A stretch of 64,000 nt of DNA from Strobilurus pachycystidiatus. Lineage: Eukaryota > Basidiomycota > Agaricomycetes > Agaricales > Physalacriaceae. This document shows, in pieces, positions 22,896-33,495 of this stretch. The stretch covers positions 620,001 to 684,000 of the forward strand of contig JAHLMK010000017.1 of the NCBI GenBank assembly GCA_019915135.1, in the 5' to 3' direction. Numbering within the stretch: position 1 is the stretch's first letter; every line of letters begins with the position of its first letter. The notes beneath the pieces are model-generated. The model had not been told where the DNA came from. It did not search any database and saw nothing but the letters and a program-made list of their open reading frames with translations. Made by a program: the position numbers and the translations under genes.

Positions 22896-23290
22896 CGTGG
22901 GTTCCACAGCCCACCACGACTTGACAGCCAATCTGCGGGTCCTGAAACCCGCCACTGCCGCGAACACTGCGCTAGTCGCGGGTTTCACAGCCCATCACCA
23001 TCGGGCGCTCATTCTGCAGGTTTGGAAACCTGCCACGTTCTCAAACAACTTTCGTGGGTTCCACAGCCCACCACTACTTGACAGCCAATCTGCGGGTCCT
23101 GAAACCCGCCACTGCCGCGAACACTGCGCTAGTCGCGGGTTTCACAGCCCACACCATCGGGCGCTCATTCTGCAGGTTTGGAAACCTGCCACTTTCTCAA
23201 CCAATTATCGCCAGTTAATTGGTTCCACAGCCCGCCACCTAGTAACACACACACACTGCGGGTCTGGAAACCCGCCCTGCTCGATTTAGC
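22896..23290. repeat. 157-bp tandem repeat made of short hairpins
   Basis: Two nearly identical 157-bp units begin at 22896 and 23053, followed by a partial third region to about 23290. Each holds several short inverted repeats with a 5-7 bp stem: GCGGGTCCTGAAACCCGC, GCAGGTTTGGAAACCTGC and CGCGGGTTTCACAGCCC-like. The last one, GCGGGTCTGGAAACCCGC at 23258-23275, is the exact reverse complement of a motif in the array at 41.2-41.8 kb. It lies about 160 bp downstream of the stop codon of the KDZ-associated gene. Confidence 0.9.
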
Positions 23291-23445
23291 GGTTTTCACA
23301 AGCCGCTACTCTTGCTCGGTTCTGTGGCGGCTCTAAATGGTGGGTTTGACCGGCCATCTCTCGGTAGTTGAGCCTTGAGGGATCTGGAACCGGTATTTCT
23401 CGAAGTTCAGGTCGTCTATACTGTACAACTGTGTATGTGTATATG

Positions 23446-26400
23446 TTATACTACAGCCATGCGACGCATTTTTTTACGGTTCCACAAGCATAAGAAAGTC
23501 CTCATATAGATCACTGCCCGCCGTTGACTCATGTAACTCACTGATTTTTTGATGCGACTCATACCACCATTTCCACACTCTGCTGCACTTGTGTTCACCT
23601 GTCCTAGCTCCGGATCCAACGCTACATAGGTCCCGACAAAGCATGCCGGAGAGCATTTTGTGTGGCCCTTTGCGTGGAAGTCGTCAATCAGGAACGCAGT
23701 ATCGACGAAGAAGTGACCCTCCCTTGTGAGACAGTATGGGCCTAGTGCGCAAGCAAAGTCATAGATAACTCGCTTGGGTGCCTCAGGCCATCTAGTCCAC
23801 ATAGCCGAAAAGACGTCGTTCCGACCCTCGCCCGTTGGAATACAGTGGAATCCGTAACAAATGCTATGTGTGCACCACGCACACATGATCCCACCCGTTA
23901 GACGTCGCTCTCCATAGGAAGTATAGAATTTGTTGCATGTTTCGTCCTGCTTCTTGCTGCTCTCCTTCGCAACATCGTGTTTCAAACCAGGATAACTAGG
24001 CCGAAAGCGGATCTGAGGCATGCTATAAAGACATCCTGTCTGTAGAGACGGTGAGCTGATGGTTGACGCCTCTTAAACGTTCTAATGGACAAACCTCTTC
24101 CCAAGTAGGAGGGTTGGGCCTCAGATTGAAGGCATAATCAGCGGCGGGCACTCGTTCGGTGACTAGATTGGCCATTACTTCCTGAACACGAGATGCCATC
24201 CAAACGCAGATGTCCACCAGTTCTAAGGAAGGTATTCCGTTGTTCTGAGCGATGCTCCAGGAGAGAAGGTTGAATAGACAAGGGATGACTACAAGTCGTG
24301 AGAGACTGAACTTCGACCGAGTCTCCAAGTACTCCATCAGAACTTGAAGAGCTGGGCGAGTGATGGTTTGAAGGACGCTTTCGTGCGAGGACAGCTACCA
24401 GCCCCGTCAGATTACAGCCTGATCTGATTGGAAACAAGAAATAGATACCTGAAACCAAAAATCCTTCATTTCTGGCGCTAGTTTCCGACGGGTCTGGAAG
24501 GCCTGTAACCCAAGTGTCTCGCAGAAGACACTGCCTAAGCCGGGATGGAGAGTCACCAGATACGCGGTACAATCGGTGATTTTCCTTTGAATATCGTGCT
24601 CATCCAATGCGAGATCGTCCGTGTCATTGGATGAAATAGGACTCTTGATTGCCGCCAGGATCTGTCGAATCCAACGTCTCGCATCACGGAATGGTAGGAA
24701 CTGTATCTTCTTGGGGTACTTTGCGCTCGTACGGCAAGGAGACCAAGGTTCCTTGATGACCGTTGGAGGTTCCAGTGATTCGAGCCGATGCTTTTTGCCA
24801 AAAGCAACCACAGTTCCATCCCAAATAACGTTCCGCGGCGAGGGTCCACAGGTTGCGCACCGCATATCCATTTCGAAGTGGAGCAGTCGAGCATAGGCAA
24901 ACCATGCAGAGCGGAAGAGTCCCTTGCTGACAAACTCGCAGTCAAGGTCGTCATAACGCCTTGACACACAGTCAACGTAGGCGTCAAAGGGAGTTTCTGA
25001 AGAGGTGAACGCAGTGGTGTACTCCTCTAATAGATCGTGCGTGAAGAGACGTCTGTTATTAAAGTTAAAGATGCCAAATTCGCGTCCGTCGGGCCCGATG
25101 CACCGCCGGCGTCCTTTTGGACATGTTGGACACGGTTGGACCTCTACTTGAACTTTCATCGGCTCCGTGAGCGTATAAAGGGTGGCGTCGATGATTTTGG
25201 TGGGTAGATTGGGTGAATGGAAGGTCCGAAGAGTTGGGGAGCAGGTACAAGCACTCGTAGCCGTCAACCGCAATGGCTCTGTTGAAGCTGTCCGAACGGG
25301 ACGCGGTCGTGGGTACAGTTTGACATCTGTACTCAGCGTACTCCACTTTGGAGGTAAGATGGGAAGGTATGATGCTGCAATGTCTGCCAAACTAGTTGCT
25401 TTGTGTCCCGTGAATTCATCTTAAGGATATATCAGGAAACTGCTCATCAAGATTTTATCGGTGAGATGAATACCTGGCATGTCTCCTTCATCATCTTCGT
25501 CATACCCTGACAGAATCTTACTCCGTTCATCCGCATCGAGTGGCTTTCCGGCTAGCAGTTCAGCTAGGTGATGCTTTGCAGCATCAACATGTTCACAAGC
25601 TCGGCCGGCGTCACGAGAACAACGCCATTCTCCCTCTTTCTGACCGTGCTCTTGAACCCCTTGACGTGACACCAAGACTCGTCTAGCCTGGTCTTGAAGA
25701 ACGTTCCTAGTGCCCGTTACTGAGAAAAGACTCTCGTATTCGGTACAGTAAAACATGATAACACGTTGGCCTACCACGCTGGGTTCAGTAGCTGCATACT
25801 AGTAGAGTGATGTTTTCAACATACCGGTCTTGTATGGGATGGCTGCCACCGAGAACCGATCTTCGTCCTCATACTCCCGGAAGTACTGCTGGTGGACGCA
25901 CATCCACTCTGCAATTTTTCCTTTCGGGCAGCCACAGGCAATACTGACCTCGTGCCCTATGCGTCGAAATTGGAAGTGGTACCACGAATCCTAAGGCATA
26001 ATCATTAGTTGAATAATCTGTCTCATGGTGAAATGACTTACGGCGACGCGCTTGGAAATATACTCCCAGCCTTGAACCATACAGAGGTTCGGCTGAATGA
26101 AAATGAAGCCCGCATCGTCTGCATTGACCGCCTCCATGTAGTCCAAGTAGTGATACGGCGGGTAGTCTGGCCGAAGCTGGCCCCCCTCGACGTCGTACCC
26201 ATCTCCTATGCCCAGTCCAGAGTCAAAGTTCGGGTCGGTATCGCGTTCGGATTGCGCTTGGGCTTCGACAATGAGTTGTATCAAAGTTGTATCCGATGGC
26301 GCTGTCATCTCTCCACCAGAGTGCGCAGCTAGTGAGGAAGGTCCAGCGGCTTCACTCGAGCAGCCATTTCCAGATACAGAGGAAAGGATATGATTTTCCA

Positions 26401-26608
26401 AGTGAAATGCACTCAAAGCCTGATTGTCGTTCAAGACTTGACGCGGTTTTTCATTCGCCCGACGCTGATTGACTGGCTTCCTAGTCAATGCTGCCTTCTT
26501 GGGACTTGTGAGCCGTGGTGCAGCTTGACGAGACCGAGTGAGCGGCTTCGGCGATGCTGGTCTCTGCAATACTTTCCGCTTCCGCGGTACTGGGAGATCC
26601 GAGGACAT
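23446..26608 (-). CDS. KDZ-transposon-associated CxC5/CxC6-type protein
   Basis: Six exons (26608-26042, 25990-25825, 25791-25474, 25419-24449, 24394-24095, 24039-23446) give 971 aa in unbroken phase. A basic N-terminus leads to a SWIM-like zinc motif, Cys208-x-Cys210 then Cys220-x-His222. The middle (LPPKWSTLSTDVKLYPRPRP, QPCPTCPKGRRRCIGPDGRE, FTHDLLEEYTTAFTSSETPF, ARLLHFEMDMRCATCGPSPR) matches the CxC5 cysteine cluster, and the end (IPTGEGRNDVFSA, IYDFACALGPYC, DDFHAKGHTKCSPACF, NTSAAECGNGGMSRIKKSVS) the CxC6 cluster, both known from KDZ transposases of mushrooms. The last part resembles the RNase H-like transposase core with Asp, His-His and Glu. The frame is intact, so the element may be recent or the gene may be kept. 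One intron (25792-25824) is only 33 bp. Confidence 0.82.
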
Positions 26609-26774
26609 GGAAGGAAGCTCTAAGTCTCGGCACTTACGATGTACGATTAGATAGTGGATCACATGATATTATTGTTCTCCTCTCTCAGTCTGAAGTACTA
26701 GTAGTAGTAGCACTAGGAATATACCACTACTCCTGCACGATTACTTTGCATTACACACAGTCATTATTCCCTAA

Positions 26775-28008
26775 CTACCGTTGACGACGTCCCTTCTGAA
26801 CTCCTGCAACAGCTTCGGCAGCTTTTCGTAATGCCTTCGTCTTTTTCACCGATGCTAGAGTCGGACGAGGGTAGACTGCACCGTCTCTTAGAAGCGCCTC
26901 TTGGTCAGCCTTACACAGTAAGGTCGACTCGGCGAAACATGTGAATACTACACGGCAACCTTGCACTGGTGTGCTGCAATGTGCGAGGTACCGTGCTCGC
27001 ACAGCAAACAATTGCCCAACGACAATGGGGAACTTCTTGCCCAATTGTACGGCATTGAAATCCCCGCCAGTCCAGTCTCCGACTGCTAACACCCATGCGA
27101 ACCAATCCGGACTGTCAGAGAAATCAAGGTGAACAACCTCACTGGCACCGTCCTTCATTGCGACGGAGAAGATGCACGGTCCAAGATCGAGAGCAGGACG
27201 TTTGAGGAAGGCTGCGGCGATGTCGGGATGTTCTCGGATACGTTGGTGAGCTCTGAAAAGCCGTGGCGGTCAGTCAATGAATTATCTATCAGATAAATGC
27301 TTACCGTTCTCCCCGTTCAACCAGCTCCTCGAAATCTTCCCTCCACATGCGCTCAATGACAGGCATAACGATCCTCTTGAGGCAATCGAGAAGCGCATCC
27401 AAGGCCAGGATGGTCTTCTTTTTCTGGTTCTTGGACTCGGTGGTGATGACGGGACCGTGATCGGACGAAAATTCCCAGACCCCGACATGTAGAGCGGGTG
27501 TACTGGATCGAGCTTCCACACCCTTGGAATGACGCGGCTTGGTTGCTTCGAATTGCTTCCAAAAGGAGAGGATCTCGGCGCACTGGGCTTGGGAAAAGCG
27601 ACGGTTGTAGCGTTTGGCAAGGATGGGGGTAGTGGCATAGGTGAGTTCCCGCTTCGAAACGTCTTGCTCGTGAGCCTCAGGAGTCATACGCACGACGATG
27701 GAGGTATCGTTGTCCAAGTGAGCGTCCGGGAGTCCGGTACGAGGCATAGGAAATTCGGCCGCGACGGTCTCCCGCACAAGCTTCTGGTTCTTGGGAAACT
27801 TCAGAAACCGGCCGGGTTGTTCATCGACGGTTATATGGACTACGAAACAGTTAAGCTCTGGGATATTTTGTAAGAGGGTACACACACCCGTATGTGCCTC
27901 TACCGTAGCACGATTCTTCTCGCGACGAGCCTTAGCACGGTCTGGACGAGGTTTGCGACTGCTGCGGCGAGCTTTGCGCTTTGAAGTGGCGTTGGTTGAT
28001 GTTGCCAT
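26775..28008 (-). CDS. TET/JBP-like 2-oxoglutarate/Fe(II) dioxygenase
   Basis: Two exons (28008-27305 and 27252-26775; intron GTAAGC...TTTCAG) give 393 aa. The N-terminus is very basic (KRKARRSSRKPRPDRAKARR) and could bind DNA. The C-terminal half has the jelly-roll signature in order: HLD (His276, Asp278) as iron ligands, TGGDF at 296-300 and LGKKFPIVVG before the second core strand pair, His326 as third iron ligand, and Arg335 for 2-oxoglutarate. The GG-F...LG...P-G pattern is like fungal TET/JBP proteins, which oxidise 5-methylcytosine or thymine in DNA; activity and base preference are inferred. All ligands are present. Its place beside a KDZ-associated gene supports the family call. Confidence 0.72.
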
Positions 28009-29917
28009 TGGTGTAGAGAGCAGTGGGAGATGATTGCAGTATGGAGCTGCTTCTTATAGTGAACGGACGCGCCAGGAAGTGTTGTGAAACAATCGGTGCG
28101 GGGTGTGGACGCGTCGCCCTGTCGCCATTACCTGCCATTGTCTGTGAGCCCAAATATAAGTCAGCCTGAATTGGGCATGAATGACGGAAAGATTACCTAG
28201 CCAAACACAGTAGCATTGGTGGCGAAAGGGTCGCAACACAATGGCAACCATACGGCGACATAGTATGATCCACCACCAGCAATGGCTGTCCGAGAAAGGG
28301 TCGCCGAGCCACGCCATATTGAGTGTGGACTGCATCGAGAGTGTCTGCGTCAATTGGAGCGCATCAGTGAAGTATAAAAGGTCGAGCTCACTGTGCCTCA
28401 AAGTCCCAGAATCCCCTCATCCTCGCTTGTATCCTGATTGTGTTGTAGCCGGCCTCGTAACGGTTGTGCTTGGCTCCCTTTCATGGAGAGAGGAAGAGGG
28501 GGTGGTTGATGTGTAGCCGACCTTGGAACAATTGCGTCTGGCTCCTCCAACCCCCAACCGTCCCGATTCTCGAGTTGCTCGAGGGGTGTAGCCGGTACGC
28601 CACACTTGGCTCCCCCTCGCTAAGCGCGCTCCATACTGCCACCCACACTGGCGGGCGAACACTTAATATCACACATTTGGAGGGTACATTACATACTGGT
28701 TAATGGACCGGTGGCGAGGACAGGACTGTAGTGCGTACTCTACACAAGTTGCAGAGTGCGTACTCTACACACACTGCACGTTCGCGTCATGTCTGGAACC
28801 CCCTTCAATGTCCTACCGTGAGTCTATTGTATTTTGACGTTTGTTTTTTACCTGACGCACCGGGACTGCAGGATGGTAGACGCGTTATGATTAATCACGG
28901 GACACCTGTTTCGTCGTTCACTGTCTGAGGGGTGAGCCTGGTTTGGGAGGTTGGGTGCCAGACGGCAACGTACATACCGCAGATAAGTGTATCTTAATGA
29001 GAGTTGAGTTGTCTCCGAGATGCGCCTGAGATCCGGCGACCGCCTGGGAGACACGCCACGGCAAGCGCACGAACGGTAGGTGCCATGATCAGCGACCTTG
29101 AGTGTGGGCAGTGATAAATTCAACGCGGAGGGGGTTACGTGGAGGCAATGGATGGCCGACGTCGCATTTCACGCCAAGGAGAAGGGCTCACGACACGTTG
29201 GTGGCAGGTGCCGCGTCCGGCTCGTGCCAACCTGCACGCTAGTTGGCATCCAAGGATGGGCGTCAGCTGTGTGCGGGGGAGGTGGGTGAGCTGTCAGCTG
29301 GTGCGGCGTCCCAGTGAGCGACTCATGCGCGGGTCACCGCGCGGAAGACCAATATTCGTCGGGTCTGCGAGATCGACAGCCATCAGATCCCGGACGCGGC
29401 GCTGGGCGTTCAAAAAAAGTGAGGCCAGTGCCGTACCCACCCGTTGAAGTCCTGGCGAGGTTTGGTGGAGGTGAGCGGGGCTGAACAAGAACGGTGCAGG
29501 CGACGCACCTGGGATTCCCAGCCCAAGAACGATGTCCTGCCATGGCGGGCGCGGAAGGGAAGTCAGGGTGAGCAGAGCCGAGGATCTCTACGGCTCTCTA
29601 AGGCCAAGGTCGGAGTCCCGCGGATACTGACAGGTGTCAGTGAGACGCTGGCGCCGGAAGCCGTGATCTGGGAGTCGTTGCCAACCAAGGAAGGCAAAAC
29701 ACACTCTGGGCCCCATAACCACACCGGTCCGTACAGTGCCGGGCCGCATGGCACATGCACAGAAATTCTGCAGCTATCGGCCGGACAGCGACCAGCGCGA
29801 TGTGCATACGGTCATTATGCGACCTGCACACCGCGGTAATTCCACCGACAGGACCCTTTTTGGCTAAAATCAGACAGGCTCACTCCAATCTCCCTTCCCA
29901 ACCACGCCACCTCGAAC
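28009..29917. other. Long intergenic region, right side of the KDZ/TET cassette
   Basis: About 1.9 kb with many short overlapping frames on both strands (for example at 28417-28700 and 29444-29839) but none with motifs or splice structure. A 16-bp direct repeat, GTGCGTACTCTACACA, occurs at 28731 and 28756. A TATAAAAG box lies near 28374. I see no gene; the region may contain the outer end of the transposon. Confidence 0.5.
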
Positions 29918-30879
29918 ATGAAGCATCCAAAGATCTTTGAGATCGTGCTCTCTAGTGACTCCGAGGGCTCTGCAGATGACTTTCATACGGCCCACTCTGG
30001 CTCGCCTGCCTCCATGAGATCTTCCGATTCTAATTACTCGGATGATGCTGTGGAAGAACTTATTCGTCAATTTAGGGACACCGACCTGAACAGACCCACT
30101 GGCAGAGCCCCCCTTCAAACAGGTACGGTATGTTGCACTTGGCTCGGACACAGGAGGGCTAATATAATTCTAGAAAATGATGATATAACTCACTACGAGG
30201 TTGCAACCTCTGCCGCGGTTGTCAGAACGCCACATTGGTAAGTTTTCTGTCCTTCCGGTCTATGCGTTATGATCAAACACCTTCGGGTAGGTCAGAGGCT
30301 GAGGCTATGGCAACTGCCCATGGTGGCGTGGCCAGGGCATTGATACAACGATCAAAGGGGCGGCAGCAGATTTCGCCAAGCTCGCCATCGGTAGTCTTTA
30401 TCGGGAAGGCCCCCGGGATCTATGATAGCTGGAGCTCAGTTGAGACTCAGACGTCCGGTGTTACGGGCGCCGTTTTCATGACTTATCGGAGTCCTATCTT
30501 TGCAGAAGCTGCATGGAACTATGCCTTAGGCCAGGGTTGGATAGAGGCATGGGATGGCGTACAATTTCATAGATGGGGTCCCCGCGCACATGCGCCAGTG
30601 TCTCCAGTACCCAATGTCCAGGACAGTGCGTTAACGCTTGGGCTGCAGCAACGACGGTGGTACTGCGTCTACCGAGGGCGACATCCTGGCATCCATGGAA
30701 CTCGGTAAGTCTAAGTTGCTCATTTCAGTATATTTAACTCATTCAGCGATAGTCTCGAGTGTGCTCTGAACGTCAACAGCGTTTCTGGCGCTGTACATGA
30801 ATCATTCAGTACCGATCGTATTGCGGGTAGGAAGTTTCGCGAGGCTCAGAGTAACGGCAGAGTGTCAATGTTGAACTAG
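29918..30879 (+). CDS. Protein with two RNase H1 N-terminal (viroplasmin-like) domains
   Basis: Four exons (29918-30122, 30174-30237, 30291-30704, 30747-30879) give 271 aa. An acidic, Ser-rich N-terminus (VLSSDSEGSADD) precedes two short domains of the hybrid-binding type: FIGKAPGIYDSWSSVETQTS..GAVFMTYRSP and, across the last intron, YCVYRGRHPGIHGT..ECALNVNSVSGAVHESFST. These match the RNase H1 N-terminal/caulimovirus VI fold, which binds RNA-DNA hybrids or double-stranded RNA. No RNase H catalytic domain follows. The function is unknown, but such free-standing domains are frequent in transposon-rich parts of mushroom genomes. It converges on a second gene of the same kind, with 5 bp between the stops. 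Confidence 0.72.
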
Positions 30880-30884
30880 ATAGT

Positions 30885-31405
30885 TTAAACAATAATACAT
30901 CCATTCCACCGACGTCTGATTTTCAGAATGCTAGGCGATGTTAGAGAAGAAGGTACTACTTCAGAAGGAGGTACATACGGGGCAGCTTTCCTCGAGGCCA
31001 CGATCTGCACCTCTCCCGAACGTAAGGCCTTGTTGAATTCGCGAACCGCGTCGCTCTGGTGGGTATACTTGAACCCAAAAGATCCTGATGCACCGTGGGT
31101 CTCAGCCAGCATCTCTTGACTGACGTGGACTCAGCAGCGGCAAGAAGAAGAGAAGAGGTTACGCACTGCGACAGAACTATGCCAACATGGCGCCCTCTAA
31201 TAATGGTATAGAACCGAACTTTGGTGCCGGGGTGATCAATAATGGGAACGGGGCGGATGGCAGCGCGGGGAACTTTGGTGTATATCTCGCCGACGCGGTA
31301 TGGTGTATTCGATGTGGCAAACTCGCTGGGGTCCAGTGCGGGGTCAAAAATGTAGGTGGGTACAGGGGAAGGATCTAAGGCCTTCTCGTCGGAGGCGGTA
31401 GACAT
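30885..31405 (-). CDS. Small protein with one RNase H1 N-terminal-like domain
   Basis: Two exons (31405-31167 and 31119-30885; intron donor GTGCGT, 47 bp) give 157 aa. The domain is RFYTIIRGRHVGIVLS, then across the intron EMLAETHGASGSFGFKYTHQ and DAVREFNKALRSGEVQIV. It has the same YxxxRGRHxGI..W-like and GA/GS..F pattern as the neighbouring gene, though the usual Trp is replaced. N- and C-terminal parts are Pro/Ser-rich and unrecognised. The two genes are tail to tail and nearly touch, so antisense overlap of their 3' UTRs is likely. Role unknown; nucleic-acid binding is inferred from the fold. Confidence 0.62.
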
Positions 31406-31462
31406 AGTTGATGATGGTGGGAGTACAAGAGATCAACGTGTGTTATTCGAGGCTCAAACAAG

Positions 31463-32159
31463 TTACAAGAATATATCCTCCTTCAGCTGCTCTATATAAT
31501 CCTGTAAATCATCCTCCAACACGGCTCGTACCATACGGTCCAAGAGCTCGACGAGGTCATAAAACTTTCTATTGATCTTATGCACCACAGACCACTCGTC
31601 CACCGTGTTCCCGTACTTCTTGTAGATCTCCGATAGTGCCTTTTGGGCTGGACGATGCATAGAAGTGATTGTTTCGAGGTGTGATTCAATGCAGGCAGCA
31701 GCGTCCTGAGAGTCGAGTTCGGCACAATCCTCTGAGACTGATAGGGCAAAGTGTCCTGGGTGTTCGTCTGTGAGGCTATCGAATCGTTCTTCTTGTTGTT
31801 GAGCTTGTCTGAGAAGCTCCAGGAGCTGCGTGTCAGAGGGAGGCTTCCTATGGAGAGTTATAGTTGGGACGGCTAAGAGGGATGGATGTACCATGAACTG
31901 ACCTGGGTGTCGTGTGTACTGAATTTCGCTTTGGAGGCTTCTCCAGATCTTTGGCATTGTGAGCAGCAACGCGTTCAGCGTACTTGGCATTCTGCACTTG
32001 TTTGATACGCTTGCTATGTCTGAGATATGTGAACTGAACTCAGAGCTCATGGCTAACAAGGGAGAGGATGTTTACGCACCGACTGTAATAACGCTGCCGA
32101 GCTGCTCTTTTAGCGTCCTGCTGGGCTTCAGGTGTCAAGTACTTTCGTTGTCGCCCCAT
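31463..32159 (-). CDS. Basic-region protein of unknown function
   Basis: The start MGRQRKYLTPEAQQDAKRAA begins a strongly basic helical region, continued after an intron (donor GTGCGT at the end of exon 1, acceptor near 32022) by KRIKQVQNAKYAERVAAHN. A second intron (donor GTCAGT near 31906, acceptor CCATAG near 31850) leads to the long last exon, an acidic helical part (TQLLELLRQAQQQEERFDSL, ELLDRMVRAVLEDDLQDYIE) ending at 31463. The beginning resembles the MGRxRKY N-termini found in many Agaricomycete proteins near transposons, which may be DNA-binding. I do not recognise a defined family. The protein is about 170 aa and in frame throughout. Confidence 0.6.
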
Positions 32160-33495
32160 AGAAGATAGCAGGTGACGGTAAGCTCGAAGGGAAGAGACCG
32201 GACCGTACACCGGGAAGTGACTGAGATGGTAGTGTTGATGTGAATAAGACGTATCTGTGCTTGCTTTCGTTTTAGGTTTCAAAGGATTTTTATAGGATAT
32301 TTTCCCCGGTGGGCTGGAGAACCACTCCAGATAAGAAGTAGTTGATTAGCAGTACTCCAGTTAGTAAATCCGAGGTGTCAGCCTGAGGTGAAGATGCAGT
32401 ATAGTCCGAACAAGATTGCGTCGAGTGAAGGTCTGATCTGCCTATCGTAGTAATTTTGTCGTCTATATATGGCTAAATCGCCATCATTTCACTTTATTGC
32501 CTCATATAGACAGTCCTCAAGCAGGGAACTACAAGCGAACGCACTTGCGAAAGTTGATTAGTTGGTGCAGCAAAACAAAGCACACAGATACATTGGCAAC
32601 GCATAGGCAGGTGCAAGTGAAGTGAAGTATGATGGGAACTAGAGGTACCAGTCAATTCTCCTGCTCTACTTTAAGTCCGGAGACGCCTCAGCCTCATGCC
32701 CGATCCCCGAATGTCTCTGTGCGCCACTGAACAGGTCAACCTCAACTGTGGGGACAACACGTTGCGTCCCGGGAGCCCTGCCTGAGATTCTCGCATTAGT
32801 TCACGTCAAACCAAGACACTATAAAATAGCTCGCTCACTAGAGATATTTCTCTCCTCGTCGGGAAACCTCCCCAAAAACACAAAGATACAATGAGCGTTG
32901 TAAGTTCCGCGGCAGATACCCAAAGCATGCAGAAGCAGGTCTCGATACCCAGTGTAAGCAAAGCCTTGTCCGATGCTCTTGCAATTAGTGCCGTTGAGTA
33001 GTCCGCATTGAATGAATGGCTCTATGAGCCATTCACCGTTGTGTTGGGTAAGCGCATCGCCTAGCTGCTCCGACATAGGCCAGAAGGGGTTGGTTGATCC
33101 TAAACCCCCAATCATGAGTATCGAGAACTGGAAGGGAGGTACACATACGATCGCCCGCAAGCTCCAGATCGTCAGTTTGGTCCACACTATTCTTACAGGC
33201 TCTGTATACGTGTCACAAGTGTCTGATACAAGTACTGAGAGGCTTACTGTTGATGTGGGATGCTGCCATCATAATCGGTATCGTCCCCCCGGAAGCTGCG
33301 CATAACGGTTGTACCGTCGTAGGGAGGCATACTGGCGATGGGGTGGAATCAAGTCCTTGACAGAAAGGGCCGAGGCGTCAGACAACCACGCACTGGCCAA
33401 ATTGAAATCAATTCTTGATTTATCTAGTCCGCTGAGATTCTATTGGTATTTTCTATCAAATGTAAATAAGTACTGACAATCTGTGGCGTCTGATT
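32160..33495. other. Region without a confident gene
   Basis: About 1.3 kb. A 122-codon minus-strand frame at 32819-33187 and a plus-strand frame at 33012-33305 overlap; the former begins with a non-ATG codon and neither shows a motif or convincing splice sites. Nothing here could be supported as a gene. Confidence 0.4.

Larger units (their letters stand above)
23446..28008 (-). mobile_element. Probable KDZ-type transposon cassette with TET/JBP gene
   Basis: The CxC5/CxC6 gene and the TET/JBP-like dioxygenase are neighbours on the same strand, with only 166 bp between the dioxygenase stop and the CxC start. In Agaricomycetes TET/JBP genes are known to travel with KDZ DNA transposons, so the pair is read as one cassette. 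No terminal inverted repeat or target duplication was located by eye; the hairpin array to the left begins about 160 bp beyond the CxC stop. The right border within 28.0-29.9 kb is undefined. Confidence 0.55.

Noticed and set aside
22243..23289. A 348-codon plus-strand frame over the left repeat arrays
   Set aside because: It is composed of the tandem repeat units themselves; unit lengths (95 and 31 bp) are not multiples of three, and the peptide changes frame character between units with no conserved domain.
22299..23290. A CRISPR array was considered for the left repeats
   Set aside because: Repeats are 31-157 bp without unique spacers of constant length, and the host is clearly eukaryotic.
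32819..33187. A 122-codon minus-strand frame
   Set aside because: It begins with a non-ATG codon, has no family similarity I recognise, and no exon could be joined to it.
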